Positions 6,893 to 17,474 of a stretch of DNA of 64,000 nucleotides are shown here, one piece after another. The notes under the pieces were generated by a model. It was not told the DNA's origin, did not search any database, and worked only from the letters and a program-made list of their open reading frames with translations. Where the stretch lies: the NCBI RefSeq assembly GCF_014199195.1, contig NZ_JACIJE010000003.1, positions 124,001-188,000 of the forward strand. The letters run 5' to 3'. The DNA is from Neoroseomonas alkaliterrae. GTDB taxonomy: Bacteria; Pseudomonadota; Alphaproteobacteria; Acetobacterales; Acetobacteraceae. A program made the translations under genes and the position numbers. Positions within the stretch are counted from its first letter, which is position 1. Every line of letters starts with the position of its first letter.

Positions 6893-8143
6893 ATGTTCCC
6901 TTCCGATCCAGACGCGCTCGTCATCGGCGCGGGCTGCGCCGGCATCGCCGCGGCACGCGCGCTCGCCGCCCGCGGCCGCTCCTGCATCGTGCTGGAAGGC
7001 GGCGCGCGCCCCGGGGGGCGCGCCTGGACGGAGAGCGAAAGCCTCGGCCTGCCCTTCGACCACGGCGCCTCCTGGCTGCACCAGGCGGACGACAATCCGC
7101 TGACACCCTTCGCCCATGCGCTCGGCTTCGCGCCGCTGGACCACGACCGCTTCCGCGAGCGCCTGCTCTCCGCCCATGGGCGCCTCGCGACGCGCGAGGA
7201 ACGCCGTGCCTTCGCCGCCGCCGAGGACGCCTTCTGGGCCGCCATCGAGGCCGCCGCCGCCGACGGCGCCCCCGACCGCCCGGCCGCCGAGGCCGCACCG
7301 CGCGGCGGGCCGTGGGACGCCACCATCGCCCATTGGGAAGGGGCGCAGATCTGCGCCGCGGAACTCTCCCGCATCTCGCTGCACGACCTCGCCGCGACCG
7401 CGCTCGACGGGCCGAACCTCGTCATGCGCGCCGGCGTCGGCGGCCTCGTCGCGCGCCTCGCCGAGGGCCTGCCGATCCGCCTGCACGCGCGCGTGGAGCG
7501 GCTGCGCTGGGGCCCGCGCGGCGTCACGGCGGAGGGCGCCTTCGGCGCGCTCGCGGCGCGCGCAGCCATCGTCACCGTCTCGACCGGCGTGCTGGCCGCC
7601 GGCGGCATCGCCTTCGACCCGCCGCTGCCGGTGGAGACGCAGGAGGCGATCCACGCCCTGCCCCTCGGCCTGCTGACCAAGATCGCCTTCCGCGCCGACC
7701 ACCCCGAGGCGCCCGATCTTCCGCCCTTCAACAGCCTGCGCCGCGCCGTCGAGCATGAGGGCGACCGGCCCATGTCCTGGATCTCCCGCCTCTTCGGCGA
7801 GCCGCTGATGATCGCCTTCTGCGGCGGCAGCCGCGCCTGGGAACTCGCGCACGACCCCGCCGCCGCCGAGGCCGCGGCGCGGGAGGAAGCCGCCCGAGTC
7901 TTCGGCGCGCGCGCCGCCGCCGCCCTCGGCCCTGCGGTGGTCACGCGCTGGGCGGAGGATCCGCTCTTCCGCGGCGCCTATTCGCACGCCGTACCGGGCG
8001 CGCGGGCGGCGCGCACAACGCTCGCCCGGCCGCTCGCGGATGGGCGGCTGGTCTTCGCGGGGGAGGCCTGCCACCCGCGCTATGCGGCGACGGTCGCCGG
8101 GGCGTGGCTCAGCGGGGCCGAGGCCGCGCGCAACCTGGCGTGA
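6893..8143 (+). CDS. FAD-dependent amine oxidase family protein
   Basis: A 416-residue flavoprotein starting at the ATG at 6893. An upstream in-frame ATG near 6854 would overlap the divergent gene. The N-terminus has the Rossmann dinucleotide motif VIGAGCAGIAAARALA (residues 9-24) followed by an ExG-type stretch with LEGGARPGGR. DHGASWLH near residue 55 matches the monoamine-oxidase substrate region, and the C-terminal FAGEACHPRYAATVAGA contacts FAD. The natural substrate (polyamine or other amine) cannot be told. No signal peptide is seen. Its last 35 bases overlap the convergent GGCT-like gene. Confidence 0.82.
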   Translation: MFPSDPDALVIGAGCAGIAAARALAARGRSCIVLEGGARPGGRAWTESESLGLPFDHGASWLHQADDNPLTPFAHALGFAPLDHDRFRERLLSAHGRLATREERRAFAAAEDAFWAAIEAAAADGAPDRPAAEAAPRGGPWDATIAHWEGAQICAAELSRISLHDLAATALDGPNLVMRAGVGGLVARLAEGLPIRLHARVERLRWGPRGVTAEGAFGALAARAAIVTVSTGVLAAGGIAFDPPLPVETQEAIHALPLGLLTKIAFRADHPEAPDLPPFNSLRRAVEHEGDRPMSWISRLFGEPLMIAFCGGSRAWELAHDPAAAEAAAREEAARVFGARAAAALGPAVVTRWAEDPLFRGAYSHAVPGARAARTTLARPLADGRLVFAGEACHPRYAATVAGAWLSGAEAARNLA

Positions 8144-8528
8144 GGCGCGCGGCATGCCGCCACCCCAATGGTGGACAACGCTCCGCCACCGGCCAGGGGC
8201 GCGCGGGATCGGCCCGCCAGGGCGCGGCGATCCAGGCACGCGCGCGCACCGCGCCGCGCGCCGTCGCGACCGTGACCGGCACCAGGGCATAGGCGCTGCC
8301 CTCATAGGCCGCGAGCCGCGCGCGCGCCGCCTCCCCCGCCCGCAGCACGGCGCCCTCGACCGCCGAAGCCGGGTCGCGCAGCAGCGTCGGATAGGGCGTG
8401 CCGCGCAGGAAGACCCGCCGCCAGCCCGCCAGCCGTGCCGGACGCATCCGCCGCGCCAGCGTCTGCTCCCCCGCCATGCGCGCGAGCACGCCGGGATCGA
8501 GCAGCGTGCCGTAGAGGAACAGGATCAC
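8109..8528 (-). CDS. gamma-glutamylcyclotransferase-like (AIG2) protein
   Basis: A 139-residue protein starting at a GTG (8528) that overlaps the stop of the upstream binding-protein gene (GTGA). The start VILFLYGTLLDPGVLARM carries the YGTLL substrate-pocket motif. AYEGSAYALVPVTV has the conserved Glu expected as catalytic residue, and the fold is small with no membrane segment. Family members release 5-oxoproline from gamma-glutamyl compounds, but many AIG2-like proteins have unknown substrates. The last 35 bases overlap the convergent amine-oxidase gene. The basic C-terminal tail (GCARPRPR) lies in that overlap and is probably non-essential. Confidence 0.72.
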   Translation of the reverse strand: MILFLYGTLLDPGVLARMAGEQTLARRMRPARLAGWRRVFLRGTPYPTLLRDPASAVEGAVLRAGEAARARLAAYEGSAYALVPVTVATARGAVRARAWIAAPWRADPARPWPVAERCPPLGWRHAARLTPGCARPRPR

Positions 8529-9505
8529 TCCGGCCTGAGGTTCACGCTGACCACGAGATCGCGGATCTTCGCCGCCTGCGCGCGGACCATCGCGCCGAAG
8601 CTCTCGGAATCCGAGCCCACCGGCTCGGCGCCCACCTCCTCGCAGCGCCGCACCAGATCGGGGTGGCGCGCGGCGGCGGCGATCTCGCGCTGCAGCCGCG
8701 CGAGCACCGGCGCGGGCGTGCGCGCGGGCGCGAAGAAGCCGTTCCATCCCTCGAGTTCGAGGGCCGGCAGCCCCTGCTCGCGCACCGTCGGCACGTCCGG
8801 CAGCACGGGCGCGCGGCGCGAGGCGACATTCGCCAGCCCCTTCAGCGCCCCGGACCGCACATGGCCGAGCGAGGTCGAGATCTGGTCGCCGCCGAACTGC
8901 ACCCGCCCCGCGATCAGCTCCTGCACCAGCGGCGCGGCGCCGCGGAAGGGCACGTGCTCCATGCGGATGCCCGTCTCGCGCTTCATCACCTCGCCGACCA
9001 TGTTCATGAAGGAGCCAGGGCCGGTCGAGCCGTAGAAGACGGGGTTCGCCTGGCCCCGCGCCCAGTCGAGGAAGCCGCGCAGGTCGTTCGCCGGCACGGC
9101 GGGATTGGCGAGCAGGATGAGCGGCACGTTGGCGCCGAGCGAGACGGGCGCGAAGTCGCGCTCGATGTCGTGCGGCGGCCGCCCGGCGAGCGCCATCGTC
9201 GCCGTGGTGGTCGGGAAGGTGATGTTGTGCATCAGCAGCGTGTAGCCATCCGGCGCCGCCTTCGCGACGACATCGGCGCCGATCGAGCCGCCGCCGCCGC
9301 CGCGGTTCTCGACCACGACGGACTGGCCCATCGTCTCGCTCATCCGCTGCGCGAAGAGGCGCGCCAGCAGATCGGTCGTGCCGCCCGCGGGGAAGGGCAC
9401 GACGATGCGGATGGGCCGTGTCGGGAAGTCCTGCGCGCGCGCGAGGCCCGGCGCGGCAAGGGTGGCACCGGCGGACAGCAGCAGCGAACGGCGTCGGATG
9501 GTCAT
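8525..9505 (-). CDS. Bug-family (TctC-like) tripartite tricarboxylate transporter substrate-binding protein
   Basis: A 326-residue periplasmic binding protein. The export signal is MTIRRRSLLLSAGATLAAPGLARA with cleavage near residue 25; the RRRSLLL stretch may be a Tat signal. The mature part begins with FPTRPIRIVVPFPAGG, the Bug signature, and contains NRGGGGGSIGADVVAKAAPDG and the late RAPVLPDVPTVREQG block. These proteins bind carboxylates for TctAB permeases. No tctA/tctB gene is adjacent, so like most Bug proteins it is an orphan. The ribosome site GGAGGAGA precedes the ATG. Confidence 0.88.
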   Translation of the reverse strand: MTIRRRSLLLSAGATLAAPGLARAQDFPTRPIRIVVPFPAGGTTDLLARLFAQRMSETMGQSVVVENRGGGGGSIGADVVAKAAPDGYTLLMHNITFPTTTATMALAGRPPHDIERDFAPVSLGANVPLILLANPAVPANDLRGFLDWARGQANPVFYGSTGPGSFMNMVGEVMKRETGIRMEHVPFRGAAPLVQELIAGRVQFGGDQISTSLGHVRSGALKGLANVASRRAPVLPDVPTVREQGLPALELEGWNGFFAPARTPAPVLARLQREIAAAARHPDLVRRCEEVGAEPVGSDSESFGAMVRAQAAKIRDLVVSVNLRPE

Positions 9506-9683
9506 TCCCGGATCTCCTCCCGCGCCCCGTTTCTCCGGGCGCTGGAGGGAGAGGCTAGACCGTCTCGCGCGGGCGGGAGAAGCCGCGATCGCTCGCCAGG
9601 CGGCAACCGTGGGGCACGCGGCCGCTGATCATCCCGATCCGCGCGCGCCGCGGCCCCGGCATCAACGCGGCGAACAGCGCCGC

Positions 9684-9701
9684 GGACGGCTTGCGCCGTC
9701 C
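9684..9701 (-). terminator. hairpin downstream of phosphomannomutase gene
   Basis: A 7-bp stem (GGACGGC/GCCGTCC) with a TTGC loop lies 10 bases past the phosphomannomutase stop. There is no U-tract, so termination is only likely, not certain. The rest of 9506-9710 shows nothing beyond the ribosome site of the binding-protein gene. Confidence 0.4.
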
Positions 9702-9710
9702 CCGGCCGCG

Positions 9711-11123
9711 TCAGTGCCCCGCATTCTCGCCCGAGAAATCCGGCGCTTCGAGCCCGCTCGCGACAAGCTGCTTCACGAGCTGCGCCTTCAGCCGCTCGAG
9801 ACCGGCCTCGGAGGAGGCCTCGCAGCGCGCCACAAGCACCGCCTGGGTGTTGGAGGCGCGCAGCAGCCACCATCCGTCCTCGGTCAGCACGCGCACGCCG
9901 TCCACGTCCTGCACCTTGGCGCCTTCGGCCGCGAGGCGCTCCTTCACCTCGCGCACCACCTCGAACTTGCGCGCCTCCTCGCAGTTGAAGCGCAGTTCCG
10001 GCGTGTTGATCACCTGCGGCAGCGCGGCGCGCACCTTCGACAGCGGCTCGGCCATGCGCGCGACGATGCCGAGCAGCCGCACGGCGGAATAGGGCGCGTC
10101 GTCGAAGCCGTACCACTTGTCGGCGAAGAAGATGTGGCCGGACATCTCTCCGGCGAGCGGGCTGCCGGTCTCGGCCATCTTCGCCTTGATCAGCGAATGG
10201 CCGGTCTTCCACATCAGCGGCTGGCCGCCGGCCTTGGCCACCTCGTCGAACAGCACCTGGGAGGCCTTCACGTCGGCGATGATCGTCGCGCCGGGCCGCG
10301 CCTTCAGCACGTCGCGCGCCAGCACGATCAGCAACTGGTCGCCGAACAGGATGTGGCCCTCGTCGTCCACCACGCCGATGCGGTCGCCATCGCCGTCGAA
10401 GGCGATGCCGAGATCGGCCTTCTCCCGCTTCACCTCGGCGATGAGCTGCTCGAGGTTCTTCGCCACCGTCGGGTCGGGATGGTGGTTGGGGAAGGTGCCG
10501 TCCACGTCGCCGTTGATGACGAAATGCATCCCCGGCAGACGCGCGGCCAGCGCCTTGACGATCGGCCCGGCCGAGCCGTTGCCCGGGTCCCACACCACCT
10601 TCAGCTTGCGCTCGCCGCCATCCCAATCCTTCAGCACGCGGTCCGCATAGCGGCCGGCGATGTCCACGGCGCGGTCGGTCCCGGCCTTCTCCGGCACCAC
10701 GTCGCCCTCCGCGGCCATGCGCCCGATCGCCTGGATGGCGCTGCCGTAGAAGGGCTTCTTGCCGATCATCATCTTGAAGCCGTTGTAGTCCGGCGGGTTG
10801 TGGCTGCCCGTGACCATCGCCGCGCCGTCCGCCTCCTGGTCGTAGGCGGCGAAATACAGCATCGGCGTCGCGCAGAGGCCGATCCGGATCACCTCGAGCC
10901 CGCAGGCGCGCAGCCCGGCGACGAGCTGCGCCTCGAGCTCGGGCGAATGCAGCCGCCCGTCATAGCCGACCGCGACCCGCGTCCCGCCCTCGCGCACCAC
11001 GACGGAGCCGAAGCAGCGGCCGATCGCGAAGGCGTCCTCGGGCTTCAGCGTTTTCCCCACGATGCCGCGGATGTCGTATTCGCGCAGGACCGTGGAGTCG
11101 AAGCGATGGCGGAAGACGGTCAT
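9711..11123 (-). CDS. phosphomannomutase/phosphoglucomutase
   Basis: A 470-residue alpha-D-phosphohexomutase starting [20 protein letters not shown]. The phosphoserine loop is [13 protein letters not shown] (Ser near residue 105), the metal loop is DGDGDRIG, the sugar-binding loop is GEMSGH, and the C-terminal phosphate-binding region is LRASNTQ. It interconverts hexose 6- and 1-phosphates to feed nucleotide-sugar synthesis. It follows the UDP-glucose dehydrogenase gene by 10 bases, so both probably supply precursors for exopolysaccharide or LPS. The AlgC/ManB-type dual specificity is inferred from family. Confidence 0.9.
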   Translation of the reverse strand: MTVFRHRFDSTVLREYDIRGIVGKTLKPEDAFAIGRCFGSVVVREGGTRVAVGYDGRLHSPELEAQLVAGLRACGLEVIRIGLCATPMLYFAAYDQEADGAAMVTGSHNPPDYNGFKMMIGKKPFYGSAIQAIGRMAAEGDVVPEKAGTDRAVDIAGRYADRVLKDWDGGERKLKVVWDPGNGSAGPIVKALAARLPGMHFVINGDVDGTFPNHHPDPTVAKNLEQLIAEVKREKADLGIAFDGDGDRIGVVDDEGHILFGDQLLIVLARDVLKARPGATIIADVKASQVLFDEVAKAGGQPLMWKTGHSLIKAKMAETGSPLAGEMSGHIFFADKWYGFDDAPYSAVRLLGIVARMAEPLSKVRAALPQVINTPELRFNCEEARKFEVVREVKERLAAEGAKVQDVDGVRVLTEDGWWLLRASNTQAVLVARCEASSEAGLERLKAQLVKQLVASGLEAPDFSGENAGH

Positions 11124-11133
11124 GGTCACTCCC

Positions 11134-12438
11134 TCACGGGCGGCCGATGGAGGAATAGGTGAAGCCCGCCGCGCGCATCGCCGCCGGGTCCCACACATTG
11201 CGCAGATCGAGAATCACGTCGCCCTTCATGGCGGCCTTGAGGCGGTTCGGTGGCAGCGCGCGGAACTCGTTCCACTCCGTCAGCACCACCAGCGCATCCG
11301 CTCCCTCGGCGGCGCCGAGCGCGCTCTCGGCGAAGCCGACCGCCGCCGGCAGCGCCTGGCGCGCATGGGCGGGCTGCGGGTCGAAGGCGACGACCGAGAC
11401 GCCGGCGGCGACCAGCCTCGGCAGGATCACGAGCGAGGGCGCATCGCGCATGTCGTCCGTCTCGGGCTTGAAGGTCACGCCGAGCACGGCGACGCGCTTG
11501 CCCTTCGGATCGGGGCCGAGCGCGGCGAGGATGCGCTCGGCCATCCGGGCCTTGCGCGCCTCGTTCACCGCGATGGTGGTCTCGACCAGCCGCACCGGGC
11601 TGCCCGCATCCTGCGCGGTGCGCGCGAGCGCCAGCGTGTCCTTCGGGAAGCAGGAGCCGCCATAGCCCGGCCCGGGATGAAGGAACTTCCGCCCGATCCG
11701 CCCGTCGAGGCCCATCCCCCGCGCCACGTCGTGCACGTCGGCGCCGACCTTCTCGCACAGGTCGGCGATCTCGTTGATGAAGGTGATCTTGGTCGCGAGG
11801 AAGGCGTTGGCGGCGTACTTGATCAGCTCCGCGCTCTCGATGCTGACCGAGAGCACCGGCGTCTCGATCAGATAGAGCGGGCGATAGAGCCGCTTCAGCA
11901 CCGCCTCGGCGCGCGCGTCGTCCACGCCGATCACCACGCGGTCCGGGCGCATGAAGTCGCCGATCGCGCTGCCCTCGCGCAGGAATTCGGGGTTGGAGGC
12001 GACGCTGATGCCTGCATCGGGCCGCACGCGGCGCACGATCGCCTGCACCTCGCGCCCGGTGCCCACCGGCACGGTTGATTTGGTGACCAGCACGAGCGGC
12101 CCCTCGGCCGCCTTCGCCACCTGCTCGGCCGCGGCGTAGACATAGGTGAGGTCCGCATGCCCGTCGCCGCGCCGGGTCGGCGTCCCGACCGCGAGGAACA
12201 CCGCATCCGCCCCGCGCACTGCCTCGGCAAGGTCGGTGGTGAAGGAAAGGCGGCCGTTCTTCACGTTCTCGGCGACCAGCGTGTCGAGGCCCGGCTCGTA
12301 GATCGGCATCCGGCCGGCACGCAGCCCCGCGATCCGGTCGGGATCGACATCCATCACGGTCACATCGACGCCGAACTCGGCGAAGCAGGCGCCGGAGACG
12401 AGGCCGACATAGCCGGCGCCGATCATGGCGATGCGCAT
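11134..12438 (-). CDS. ugd: UDP-glucose 6-dehydrogenase
   Basis: A 434-residue enzyme starting [19 protein letters not shown] (NAD Rossmann motif). Catalytic landmarks are [21 protein letters not shown], the lysine in [15 protein letters not shown], and the active-site Cys in [12 protein letters not shown] near residue 260, as in the UDPGDH family. It oxidises UDP-glucose twice to UDP-glucuronate in the cytosol. It lies 66 bases downstream of mprF and 10 bases upstream of the phosphomannomutase gene, suggesting an envelope-polysaccharide operon. Confidence 0.93.
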   Translation of the reverse strand: MRIAMIGAGYVGLVSGACFAEFGVDVTVMDVDPDRIAGLRAGRMPIYEPGLDTLVAENVKNGRLSFTTDLAEAVRGADAVFLAVGTPTRRGDGHADLTYVYAAAEQVAKAAEGPLVLVTKSTVPVGTGREVQAIVRRVRPDAGISVASNPEFLREGSAIGDFMRPDRVVIGVDDARAEAVLKRLYRPLYLIETPVLSVSIESAELIKYAANAFLATKITFINEIADLCEKVGADVHDVARGMGLDGRIGRKFLHPGPGYGGSCFPKDTLALARTAQDAGSPVRLVETTIAVNEARKARMAERILAALGPDPKGKRVAVLGVTFKPETDDMRDAPSLVILPRLVAAGVSVVAFDPQPAHARQALPAAVGFAESALGAAEGADALVVLTEWNEFRALPPNRLKAAMKGDVILDLRNVWDPAAMRAAGFTYSSIGRP

Positions 12439-12504
12439 CAGGGTCCCTCGTGGCTCATCAAGGCGGCTGTGCAATGACGCTTCGGGGCGGCTCTGGCAAG
12501 CCGG

Positions 12505-14463
12505 TCAGGGCGCATCCTGCTCTCCCGGCAGCAGCGGCAGCAGCGCCTCGAGGTCGCGCTCGGGACGGCAGGCGAGGAAGCGCGCGCCCTCAGCACCACC
12601 GGCCAGCGGCAGCACCGTCAGCCCGATATCGGCATAGACGCGCGCGAGTTCCGGGCCCACGCGCCAGAAGGCGGGGTCCACGCGCGCCGCCTCGCAGATG
12701 TCGCGGAACCGCCAGATGGCGGAAACCCTGTCGGCCGCCTCGCCCGCGGGATCGCCGAGACCGAGCCAGATGCCGTCGCGCTTGACGAAGGCGAAGCCCG
12801 CCCGCCCGGCCTCGCCGAACACCGCGCCGTCGGCCTCGCCCGGCGGCGGCGCCAGCGCGCCGAGCGCGGCCAGGCGCTGCCGCGTCGCCTCGTCATAGGG
12901 CACCGCCGGCGGCCGGGCCGGGCGCAGCAGCCGCACCGCGGCCACCAGCAGCAGCACGCCCGCGACCCCGACCGCGAAGCGCAGCGTGTGCGGCGTGTTG
13001 CCCGACAGCGCGACGCCCCACCACGACATCTCCGCATACCGTCCGGCATAGGCGACCGAGGCGAGCGTCAGCGCACAGACCGCGAGCGCGGCGAGCGCCG
13101 CCGCCGTGCCCTCGCTCAGCGGCTCGGCCGTCAGGCGCGCGCGGCGGTAGAAGGCCGGGCGCACGGTCGCGAGCAGCCCGACCAGCAGCAGGAATCCCCC
13201 CGTCAGCCACCAGGGCTCGCCGCGCAGCCACACCACCAGCGCGCCGTTGAGCAGCAGCACGATCCCCGCCCACCAGGCGAGCGCGAGCCGCCGCATCAGC
13301 CCATAGGCTGCGACCAGCAGCAGCGAGCCGACGACGGATGCGGCGAAGTGGCTCGACATCTCGTGCAGCAGGTCCGAGTAGCCGGCGAGCGGGCTTGCCT
13401 TGGGCGGCAGCGCGCCGATGAAGATCAGTGTCATCGCGCCCAGCACCGTGAGCGCGGCCATCGCCGGCACCTCGAAGGAGATCGCGACGCCGCGCTCCGG
13501 CGCCCAGCGTTCGAAGAGGTGGCGGCGCTGGCTCATCTCGAAGCCCGCGAACATCACGCCCGCGAGGAACAGCGGCACGATGTAGTAGTAGAGGCGGAAC
13601 AGCAGGATCGCGCCGAACACCTCGGGCGCCGGCAGATAGCCCGAAAGCCCGAGCAGCATCGCGCCGTCGAAGACCCCGATCCCGCCCGGCACGTTGGCCA
13701 GGATCCCGGCCGAGAGCGCGAGAACGTAGATGCCGAGGAAATGCAGGAAGGTCAGCCCCTCGGCCGGCGGCAGCAGCGCCCAGAAGATCAGCGCCGTCAC
13801 CGCCACATCGGCCGAGGCCAGCGCCGTCTGCGTCAGCGCCATGCGGAAGCCCGGCAGGTCTATCTGGTATCCGGCCAGGCGGAAATGCGGCACGAAGCGC
13901 GCGAGCAGCACATAGGCAGCGACCACCGCCCACATCAGCAGCCCCGCCGCCTGCATCAGCCAGCGCGGCGCGCCATCCCCGAAGAAGGGCAGCACCTCGG
14001 GCTCCACGAGCAGCACGAGCCCGCCCAGCGCGAGCCCGCCGAGCCCGAAGGTGAGCGAGGTGAAGGCCACCACCTTCGCGATCGCGATCGGCGGCAGCCC
14101 CCAGGCGGCATAGAAGCGGTAGCGCACCGCCGCGCCGGAGACCGTCGCGAAGCCGAGATTGTTCGCCAGCGAATAGGCGACGAAGGAGGCGAGCGAGGTC
14201 CGCAGGTAGGACACCGGATGCCCCGCATAGACCGAGCCCAGCCGGTCATAGGCGGTCAGGATCAGGTAGGCGAGCACGGTGAAGCCCGCCGCCCCCCACA
14301 GGGCCGAGGCCGGCGTCGCGGCGAGCGCGCCCTGGATGTCGCGCCAGGACAGGCTGCGGAACTCCCGCTGCACCACGTAGAGCGCGGCCACGAGCAGCAG
14401 CAGGCCGAACACCGTCGGCCCGTGCCGCTTCAGCGCGGCGAGGACGCGCCCGCCTGCGCTCAC
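12505..14463 (-). CDS. mprF: MprF-like flippase with truncated transferase domain
   Basis: A 652-residue integral membrane protein starting at a GTG that overlaps the lysS stop (GTGA). Residues 1 to about 515 form the multi-span MprF flippase module ([36 protein letters not shown]). Residues about 520-650 match only the first GNAT-like half of the synthase domain, up to [11 protein letters not shown], then the frame ends. Full MprF/LpiA proteins are about 840-870 residues and carry a second, catalytic, tRNA-using half. That half is absent, and the 66 bases before ugd contain no remnant. It may flip lipids without making lysyl-phosphatidylglycerol. Confidence 0.85.
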   Translation of the reverse strand: MSAGGRVLAALKRHGPTVFGLLLLVAALYVVQREFRSLSWRDIQGALAATPASALWGAAGFTVLAYLILTAYDRLGSVYAGHPVSYLRTSLASFVAYSLANNLGFATVSGAAVRYRFYAAWGLPPIAIAKVVAFTSLTFGLGGLALGGLVLLVEPEVLPFFGDGAPRWLMQAAGLLMWAVVAAYVLLARFVPHFRLAGYQIDLPGFRMALTQTALASADVAVTALIFWALLPPAEGLTFLHFLGIYVLALSAGILANVPGGIGVFDGAMLLGLSGYLPAPEVFGAILLFRLYYYIVPLFLAGVMFAGFEMSQRRHLFERWAPERGVAISFEVPAMAALTVLGAMTLIFIGALPPKASPLAGYSDLLHEMSSHFAASVVGSLLLVAAYGLMRRLALAWWAGIVLLLNGALVVWLRGEPWWLTGGFLLLVGLLATVRPAFYRRARLTAEPLSEGTAAALAALAVCALTLASVAYAGRYAEMSWWGVALSGNTPHTLRFAVGVAGVLLLVAAVRLLRPARPPAVPYDEATRQRLAALGALAPPPGEADGAVFGEAGRAGFAFVKRDGIWLGLGDPAGEAADRVSAIWRFRDICEAARVDPAFWRVGPELARVYADIGLTVLPLAGGAEGARFLACRPERDLEALLPLLPGEQDAP

Positions 14464-16085
14464 GCGCCCGGCCGCTCCCCGCGCGCGAGCGCCGTCTCGA
14501 TCAGCCCGATCGTCCCGGCGATGCCGTAGAGCGCGACGAAGCCGCCGAAGCGCGGACCTTCCTCCTGCCCGAGCAGCACCTGATAGAGCGCGTTGAACCA
14601 GGCGCGCGAGACACCCATCGTCCCGTCCTTGTTCGGCTGCAGGAAGGGCGGGCGGCGTCCCGCGTCATAGACCAGGTCCTGGATCGCCCTGGCGCGCTCC
14701 TCCGGTTCCATCGCCTCGAGATCCGCCGCGCGGTCGCGCAAGGCGGACATCAGCGCGGCCAGCGCCTCGCGCTCGGCATCGGTGGGGGCGCGGAAGCGCT
14801 TCGTCGGCGCCACGAAATCCCGGTAGTAATGCACTGCGTGCTCCACCAGCTTGCCGAGCAGCGGCTGCGAGGCCGGCGTCGCGCCGGGCGCGTAACGGCG
14901 CAGGAAGCCCCAGAGCATCTCCGGGTCGTCCGCATTCACGACCGAGGCGAGGTTGAGCAGCATGGTGAAGGAGACCGGCGGCTCCGGGTCGTTCGGCGCC
15001 GTCCCGCCATGGATGTGCCAGGCCGGGTTGGCCGGGTCGGCGGCCGCGCGCAGCCGCGCCCGGTGCTGCAGGTATTCGTCCACCGCGCGCGGGATCTGGT
15101 CGAAGTAGAGCCGCTTGGCCCGCTGCGGCTGGTTGAACATGAACTGCGCGAGGCTCTCGGGCGGCGCGTAGCGCAGCCATTCCTCGATGGTCAGCCCGTT
15201 GCCCTTGGACTTGCTGATCTTCTGGCCCTCGGCGTCGAGGAACAGCTCGTAGGTGAAGCTCTCGGGCGGCTCGCCGCCCAGCACGCGGCAGATCGCGGAG
15301 GAGAGCTTCACGGAATCGATCAGGTCCTTGCCCGACATCTCGTAGTCCACGCCGAGGGCGAACCAGCGCAGCGCCCAGTCGGCCTTCCACTGCGCCTTGC
15401 AGTGCCCGCCCGTGATGCGGGTGGCGAAGCGTTCGCCGCTTTCGGGGTCGCGCCAGATCAGCTCGTCGCGCTCGGGCCGCACCTCCTCCATCGGCACCTG
15501 CATCACGACGCCCGTCCTCGGATGGATCGGCAGGAAGGGCGAATAGGTGGCGCGGCGCTCGGGGCCCAGCGTCGGCAGGATGACCGCGCGCACCTCCTCG
15601 TGCCGCTCGGCCATGCGCAGCAGCGCCGCGTCGAACCGGCCGGACCGGTAGTAGTCGGAGGAACTCGCGAACTCGTAGTCGAAGCCGAAGGCGTCGAGGA
15701 AGGCGCGCAGCCGGGCGTTGTTGTGGTGCCCGAAACTCTCATGCGTGCCGAAGGGGTCGGGCACCGCCGTCACCGGCCGGCCCAGATGCTGCGCCAGCAT
15801 CTCCCGGTTCGGCACGTTGTCCGGCACCTTGCGCAAGCCGTCCATGTCGTCGCTGAAGGCGACGAGGCGGGAGCGCTTGCCCGTCAGCATCTCGAAGGCG
15901 CGGCGCACCCAGGTGGTGCGCGCCACCTCCCCGAAGGTGCCGATATGCGGCAGGCCTGAGGGGCCGTAGCCGGTCTCGAACAGCGCCACGTCCTTGCCGG
16001 ATCGCTCCAGGCGCGCGGCGACCTTGCGCGCCTCCTCGAAGGGCCAGGCCTTCACGGCGGAAAGGTCGGTCGGGGCGGTCGTCAC
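14460..16085 (-). CDS. lysS: lysyl-tRNA synthetase, class I
   Basis: A 541-residue archaeal-type (class I) LysRS, common in Alphaproteobacteria. The class I signatures are [10 protein letters not shown] (HIGH motif at residues 46-49) and KISKSKG (KMSKS motif from residue 289). The start is the GTG at 16085; the frame extends further upstream without coding character. The stop overlaps the mprF GTG start, so the two are translationally coupled. It is divergent from asd across 180 bases. Nothing suggests loss of function. Confidence 0.93.
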   Translation of the reverse strand: MTTAPTDLSAVKAWPFEEARKVAARLERSGKDVALFETGYGPSGLPHIGTFGEVARTTWVRRAFEMLTGKRSRLVAFSDDMDGLRKVPDNVPNREMLAQHLGRPVTAVPDPFGTHESFGHHNNARLRAFLDAFGFDYEFASSSDYYRSGRFDAALLRMAERHEEVRAVILPTLGPERRATYSPFLPIHPRTGVVMQVPMEEVRPERDELIWRDPESGERFATRITGGHCKAQWKADWALRWFALGVDYEMSGKDLIDSVKLSSAICRVLGGEPPESFTYELFLDAEGQKISKSKGNGLTIEEWLRYAPPESLAQFMFNQPQRAKRLYFDQIPRAVDEYLQHRARLRAAADPANPAWHIHGGTAPNDPEPPVSFTMLLNLASVVNADDPEMLWGFLRRYAPGATPASQPLLGKLVEHAVHYYRDFVAPTKRFRAPTDAEREALAALMSALRDRAADLEAMEPEERARAIQDLVYDAGRRPPFLQPNKDGTMGVSRAWFNALYQVLLGQEEGPRFGGFVALYGIAGTIGLIETALARGERPGA

Positions 16086-16265
16086 GGTCGCGCACTCATC
16101 CACGGCAGAGGGTGGCGCGTTATAGGTGCCCGCGCGCCCGGATGCGACCCCGCCGCGCCGCCATGCCGCCCGCCGGGGGCCGCATCCGCCGGAAAGCATT
16201 GGTCCCGCGCGCCCGTTGCGCTATGCAACCGGCCCCTTCCAGCCGTCGAAAGGACAGAGAGGGAC

Positions 16266-17279
16266 ATGCGTGTCGGTATTGTCGGCGCCACCGGTGCGGT
16301 GGGCCGCGAGCTCGTGGACGTCCTGGGGCGCCGGGCCTTCCCGGTCACCTCGCTGAGGCTCTTCGCCTCCGCCCGCAGCGCCGGCACGAAAACGAAGACG
16401 CCCTTCGGCGAGGTCGCGATCGAGGAGTTCTCCGACGCCGCCGTGCGCGACCTCGACCTCGCCCTGCTCGCCGTCTCCGGGGACTTCGCCAAGGCCCATG
16501 CGCCGCGGATGGTCGAGGCCGGCGTGACGGTGATCGACAATTCCTCCGCCTTCCGCCTGCAGGAGGGCGTGCCGCTGGTGGTGCCGGAGGTGAACGCCTC
16601 GGCCATCGGCGCCCATCGCCTGATCGCCAATCCCAACTGCACCACCGCGATCCTGGTCGTGGCGCTCGAGCCGCTCCGCCAGGCCTTCGGCCTCAGGCGC
16701 GTGATCGTCTCGACGTATCAGGCCGCCTCGGGCGCCGGCGCCGAAGGCATGGCGGAACTCGAGCGCGAGACCCGCCGCGTCCTGGTCGAGGGTGCGAAGC
16801 CGCAGGCCGAGGTCTTCCGCTGGCCGCTCGCCTTCAACGTCATCCCGCAGATCGATGTCTTCCAGCCCAATGGCTACACGAAGGAAGAGATGAAGGTCGT
16901 GTGGGAGAGCCGGAAGATCATGGGCCTGCCCGACCTGCCCATCTCCTGCACCGCCGTCCGCATCCCGACGATGCGCGTGCACGCCGAGGCCGTAACCATC
17001 GAGACCGAGCGCCCCGTCACGCCCGAGGCCGCGCGCGAGGTGCTGCGCCGCGCCCATGGCGTGAAGGTGGTGGACGACCCGGCGAACGGCCTCTACCCGA
17101 TGCCGCTCACCGCGACCGGCCAGGACGATGTCGAGGCCGGGCGCATCCGCGCAAACCCGGTCTTCGGCGATCACGGGCTCGATTTCTTCCTCTGCGGGGA
17201 CCAGCTCCTGAAGGGCGCGGCGCTGAACGCGGTGCAGATCGCCGAGCGTCTGCCGATGGTGGCTCGCAAGGCGGCGTGA
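16266..17279 (+). CDS. asd: aspartate-semialdehyde dehydrogenase
   Basis: A 337-residue enzyme of lysine, threonine and methionine biosynthesis. It begins [20 protein letters not shown] (NADP-binding), has the catalytic cysteine in NPNCTT at residue 125, the substrate segment [14 protein letters not shown], and the late active-site histidine in TMRVHAEAV. Length is standard. It reduces aspartyl phosphate to the semialdehyde. It is monocistronic in appearance: divergent from lysS upstream and followed within 2 bases by a conserved double hairpin. Confidence 0.94.
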   Translation: MRVGIVGATGAVGRELVDVLGRRAFPVTSLRLFASARSAGTKTKTPFGEVAIEEFSDAAVRDLDLALLAVSGDFAKAHAPRMVEAGVTVIDNSSAFRLQEGVPLVVPEVNASAIGAHRLIANPNCTTAILVVALEPLRQAFGLRRVIVSTYQAASGAGAEGMAELERETRRVLVEGAKPQAEVFRWPLAFNVIPQIDVFQPNGYTKEEMKVVWESRKIMGLPDLPISCTAVRIPTMRVHAEAVTIETERPVTPEAAREVLRRAHGVKVVDDPANGLYPMPLTATGQDDVEAGRIRANPVFGDHGLDFFLCGDQLLKGAALNAVQIAERLPMVARKAA

Positions 17280-17281
17280 CG

Positions 17282-17340
17282 CTGGAGGGGCGCCGCCCCT
17301 CCAGGCCTCCCCGGCAAAGGCCGAAGGGCCTTTGCAAACC
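17282..17340 (+). repeat. double-hairpin repeat family, copy A
   Basis: Hairpin 1 pairs 17282-17291 with 17295-17304; hairpin 2 pairs CAAAGGC (17315-17321) with GCCTTTG (17328-17334). It begins 2 bases after the asd stop and runs in the same direction. It shares core sequence with copies B-F. Confidence 0.8.
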
Positions 17341-17379
17341 ATCATCTGGCGCCAACCCTGTGCCCGGGGAACCCGATCT

Positions 17380-17448
17380 CCAGGTTCCCAAAGGCCTTTC
17401 GGCCTTTGGCGGAGAGAGGTGCGGAGAGGGGCAGCGCCCCTCTCCGGC
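17380..17448 (-). repeat. double-hairpin repeat family, copy B (inverted)
   Basis: The reverse-orientation copy has hairpin 2 at 17388-17409 and hairpin 1 (CGGAGAGGGGC pairing with GCCCCTCTCCG) at 17422-17446. With copy A it makes an inverted pair filling most of the 195-base asd-helicase gap. Unlike the other copies it does not follow a gene end on its own strand. Confidence 0.78.
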
Positions 17449-17474
17449 CACGCCTGCCCCTGCTAGGCTGCCTC

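Noticed and set aside
8109..8143. Frameshift or assembly error at the overlapping ends of the amine oxidase and GGCT-like genes
   Set aside because: Both proteins reach their expected C-termini; a 35-base convergent overlap is unusual but tolerable because the GGCT-like tail there is a non-conserved basic stretch.
12439..12504. A frameshifted remainder of the MprF transferase domain
   Set aside because: Only 66 bases separate mprF and ugd, far too short, and no transferase motif is seen in any frame.
17280..17448. CRISPR array
   Set aside because: The repeats are two inverted double hairpins, not regularly spaced direct repeats with unique spacers, and no cas genes are present.
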